Part shown: in pieces, positions 5,134 to 5,957 of the stretch
Position numbering within the stretch: position 1 is the first letter of the stretch
Layout: each line of letters begins with the position of its first letter
NCBI GenBank assembly: GCA_021820785.1
Contig: JAKADE010000037.1
Span: forward strand, 1-5,957
Source: Pseudomonadota bacterium
GTDB lineage: Bacteria > Pseudomonadota > Gammaproteobacteria > Steroidobacterales > Steroidobacteraceae
Direction of reading: 5' to 3'
Length of the DNA: 5,957 bases
The notes under the pieces: generated by a model
The model's database searches: none
What the model saw: the letters and a program-made list of their open reading frames with translations, nothing else
Told to the model about the DNA's origin: nothing
Made by a program: the position numbers and the translations under genes

Positions 5134-5957
5134 AACACTCTCCGTTTCAGCCGCACGCGGCCGTGCGCGCCACGCACGACCGTAATCTCGAGGCGCTGGC
5201 CCCGAAATTGCACCCCGCGCAGCGTCAGCGAGCGCCAGCCGCGCGGCAAAACCGGAGTGTACGCGTCCACGAGACCGCTGTGGCGGATCCGCAGACCCGT
5301 CAGCGCGAAGATCAGACTCTGCAGGTAGGCACCTGAACCGGTGAGGAACGGCCCGACATTGTTGCTCGCCGTCTCGGTGCGCACATTGAACGGCGGCTTC
5401 AGCGTTCCGCCGGTCAGGTACAGATCGAGACAACGGCCCGCCGCGGCGGCCCGACCCACCATGTCCGCGGCGGCCACGCACGGCAGGATACCCATGCTGA
5501 CGTTGGCGAAATGCGCCAGCGGCACGGGCCGCACCGCAGCGGCGTAATCCCCCCGCCACAGAGCCGGCGGCAGGCGCAGATCGAGCGCCGGCAGGAACAG
5601 CAGCGGCAGCGGGCCGCCCCCGAACGCCGGGCCTGCGGCCGCCGCGCCCGATTCCTGGTACGGCAGGTGGTGCCCGCCGCCCGGTGCGAGCGGAATGTCC
5701 ATCCGGGCCGCAAGACGGTGCCAGCGCGGGCCTGCCGGCACACCGAGCACACGGGCGGCGGCGATGGCGATGCGCAGGGCGCGCACCGCGACCAGGTTGG
5801 TGTAGGTGTCGTTGGGGATGTCCCCGTGCGACTCGGACACCGAGGTCACGTGCAGAATGTCGTACCTGCCGGTCTTTGCGTCGTACACCGCACGGCTGGC
5901 AAAGAAGCGCGCCACCGCACGGATCACCGGCCAGCCGTGCGCCCGCAACCCGGGTCG
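5130..5957 (-). CDS. GH65-family glycosidase, 5' end outside the window
   Basis: This is the C-terminal 275 residues of a GH65-like protein, an inverting (alpha/alpha)6-barrel family acting on alpha-glucosides such as kojibiose, nigerose, maltose and trehalose. Full-length members are usually about 650-800 residues, so more than half lies beyond position 5957, including any signal peptide. Counting the TTG at 5948 as residue 1, the start shows ARFFASRAVYD (13-23), then TSVSESHGDIPNDTYTNLVA (35-54). E39 there sits where the family's general acid Glu is expected, followed by the characteristic N-D-x-Y-T-N. PPFNVRTETASNN (185-197) carries E192, a candidate general base, followed by FLTGSGAYLQSLIFALTGLRI (201-221). 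The short C-terminal beta-domain is recognisable from TPVLPRGWRSLTLRGVQFRG (231-250). The phosphorylase-type Ser-Ser/His phosphate site is not visible around HFANVSMGILP (146-156), which favours hydrolysis. The stop overlaps the GH31 start as ATGA. Kojibiose/nigerose-type hydrolase is a reasonable guess; specificity is not proven. Confidence 0.88.
   Translation of the reverse strand, partial: RPGLRAHGWPVIRAVARFFASRAVYDAKTGRYDILHVTSVSESHGDIPNDTYTNLVAVRALRIAIAAARVLGVPAGPRWHRLAARMDIPLAPGGGHHLPYQESGAAAAGPAFGGGPLPLLFLPALDLRLPPALWRGDYAAAVRPVPLAHFANVSMGILPCVAAADMVGRAAAAGRCLDLYLTGGTLKPPFNVRTETASNNVGPFLTGSGAYLQSLIFALTGLRIRHSGLVDAYTPVLPRGWRSLTLRGVQFRGQRLEITVVRGAHGRVRLKRRVL
5138..5143 (-). promoter_or_regulatory. 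Shine-Dalgarno site for the GH31 gene
   Basis: GGAGAG on the - strand, with GGAG ending six bases before the ATG at 5133, lies inside the last codons of the GH65 gene. Together with the ATGA stop/start overlap (5130-5133), it fixes the GH31 start and suggests coupled translation. Confidence 0.75.

Noticed and set aside
2236..5328. A 1030-codon open frame on the + strand running antisense to the whole GH31 gene
   Set aside because: Its codons are exactly in register with the GH31 codons on the other strand, so stops would need TTA, CTA or TCA codons in GH31, which are rare in such GC-rich DNA. The translation is rich in Arg, Ala, His and Val, with no recognisable domain or start signal.
5134..5559. 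N-terminal extension of the GH31 frame to a start near 5559
   Set aside because: The extension lies inside the conserved C-terminal part of GH65 in another frame and would bury the lipoprotein signal. The ATG at 5133 has a good Shine-Dalgarno site and ATGA coupling.
5946..5948. TTG as the start codon of the GH65 protein
   Set aside because: The frame continues to the window edge, and the remaining 272 residues would lack most of the GH65 catalytic barrel; the gene is truncated by the window rather than short.

Overview
This is a very GC-rich (about two-thirds G+C by eye), gene-dense bacterial chromosome fragment with no RNA genes, insertion sequences, CRISPR arrays or large intergenic gaps. 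High GC, strong use of GC-ending codons, an outer-membrane-type lipoprotein signal and a proteobacterial-style 2OG-Fe(II) oxygenase (TIGR02466-like) suggest a Gram-negative proteobacterium. A gammaproteobacterium of the Xanthomonadales/Steroidobacter type is my best guess. This is an inference from composition and gene families, not a phylogenetic result.

Layout. The window holds two convergent operon fragments. On the + strand, positions 1-1692 carry the 3' part of an aldo/keto reductase gene and, after a 40-bp gap, a complete classical short-chain dehydrogenase/reductase. On the - strand, read from 5957 down to 1724, are three tightly packed genes: the 3' end of a GH65-family glycosidase, a complete 926-residue lipoprotein of family GH31, and a 212-residue 2OG-Fe(II) oxygenase. 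The strands meet in a 31-bp gap (1693-1723) with no convincing terminator.

How the genes may work together. The - strand genes are physically coupled: GH65 and GH31 share an ATGA stop/start, and GH31 and the oxygenase overlap by 10 bp. This predicts one transcript and coupled translation. GH31 and GH65 enzymes both act mostly on alpha-linked glucosides, so the pair looks like an alpha-glucan or alpha-glucooligosaccharide degradation module. The GH31 enzyme would be lipid-anchored, probably at the outer membrane. The GH65 protein looks more like a hydrolase than a phosphorylase. The role of the oxygenase is unknown. The + strand pair are probable NADPH-linked carbonyl/alcohol oxidoreductases, with no visible mechanistic tie to the glycosidases.

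The most unusual feature is in the GH31 protein: a GH2-N-like (galactose-binding-like) jelly-roll of roughly 135 residues lies inside the catalytic barrel, just before the strand that carries the nucleophile. The nucleophile motif itself (WWVDGGSG) also departs from the classical WxDMNE form.
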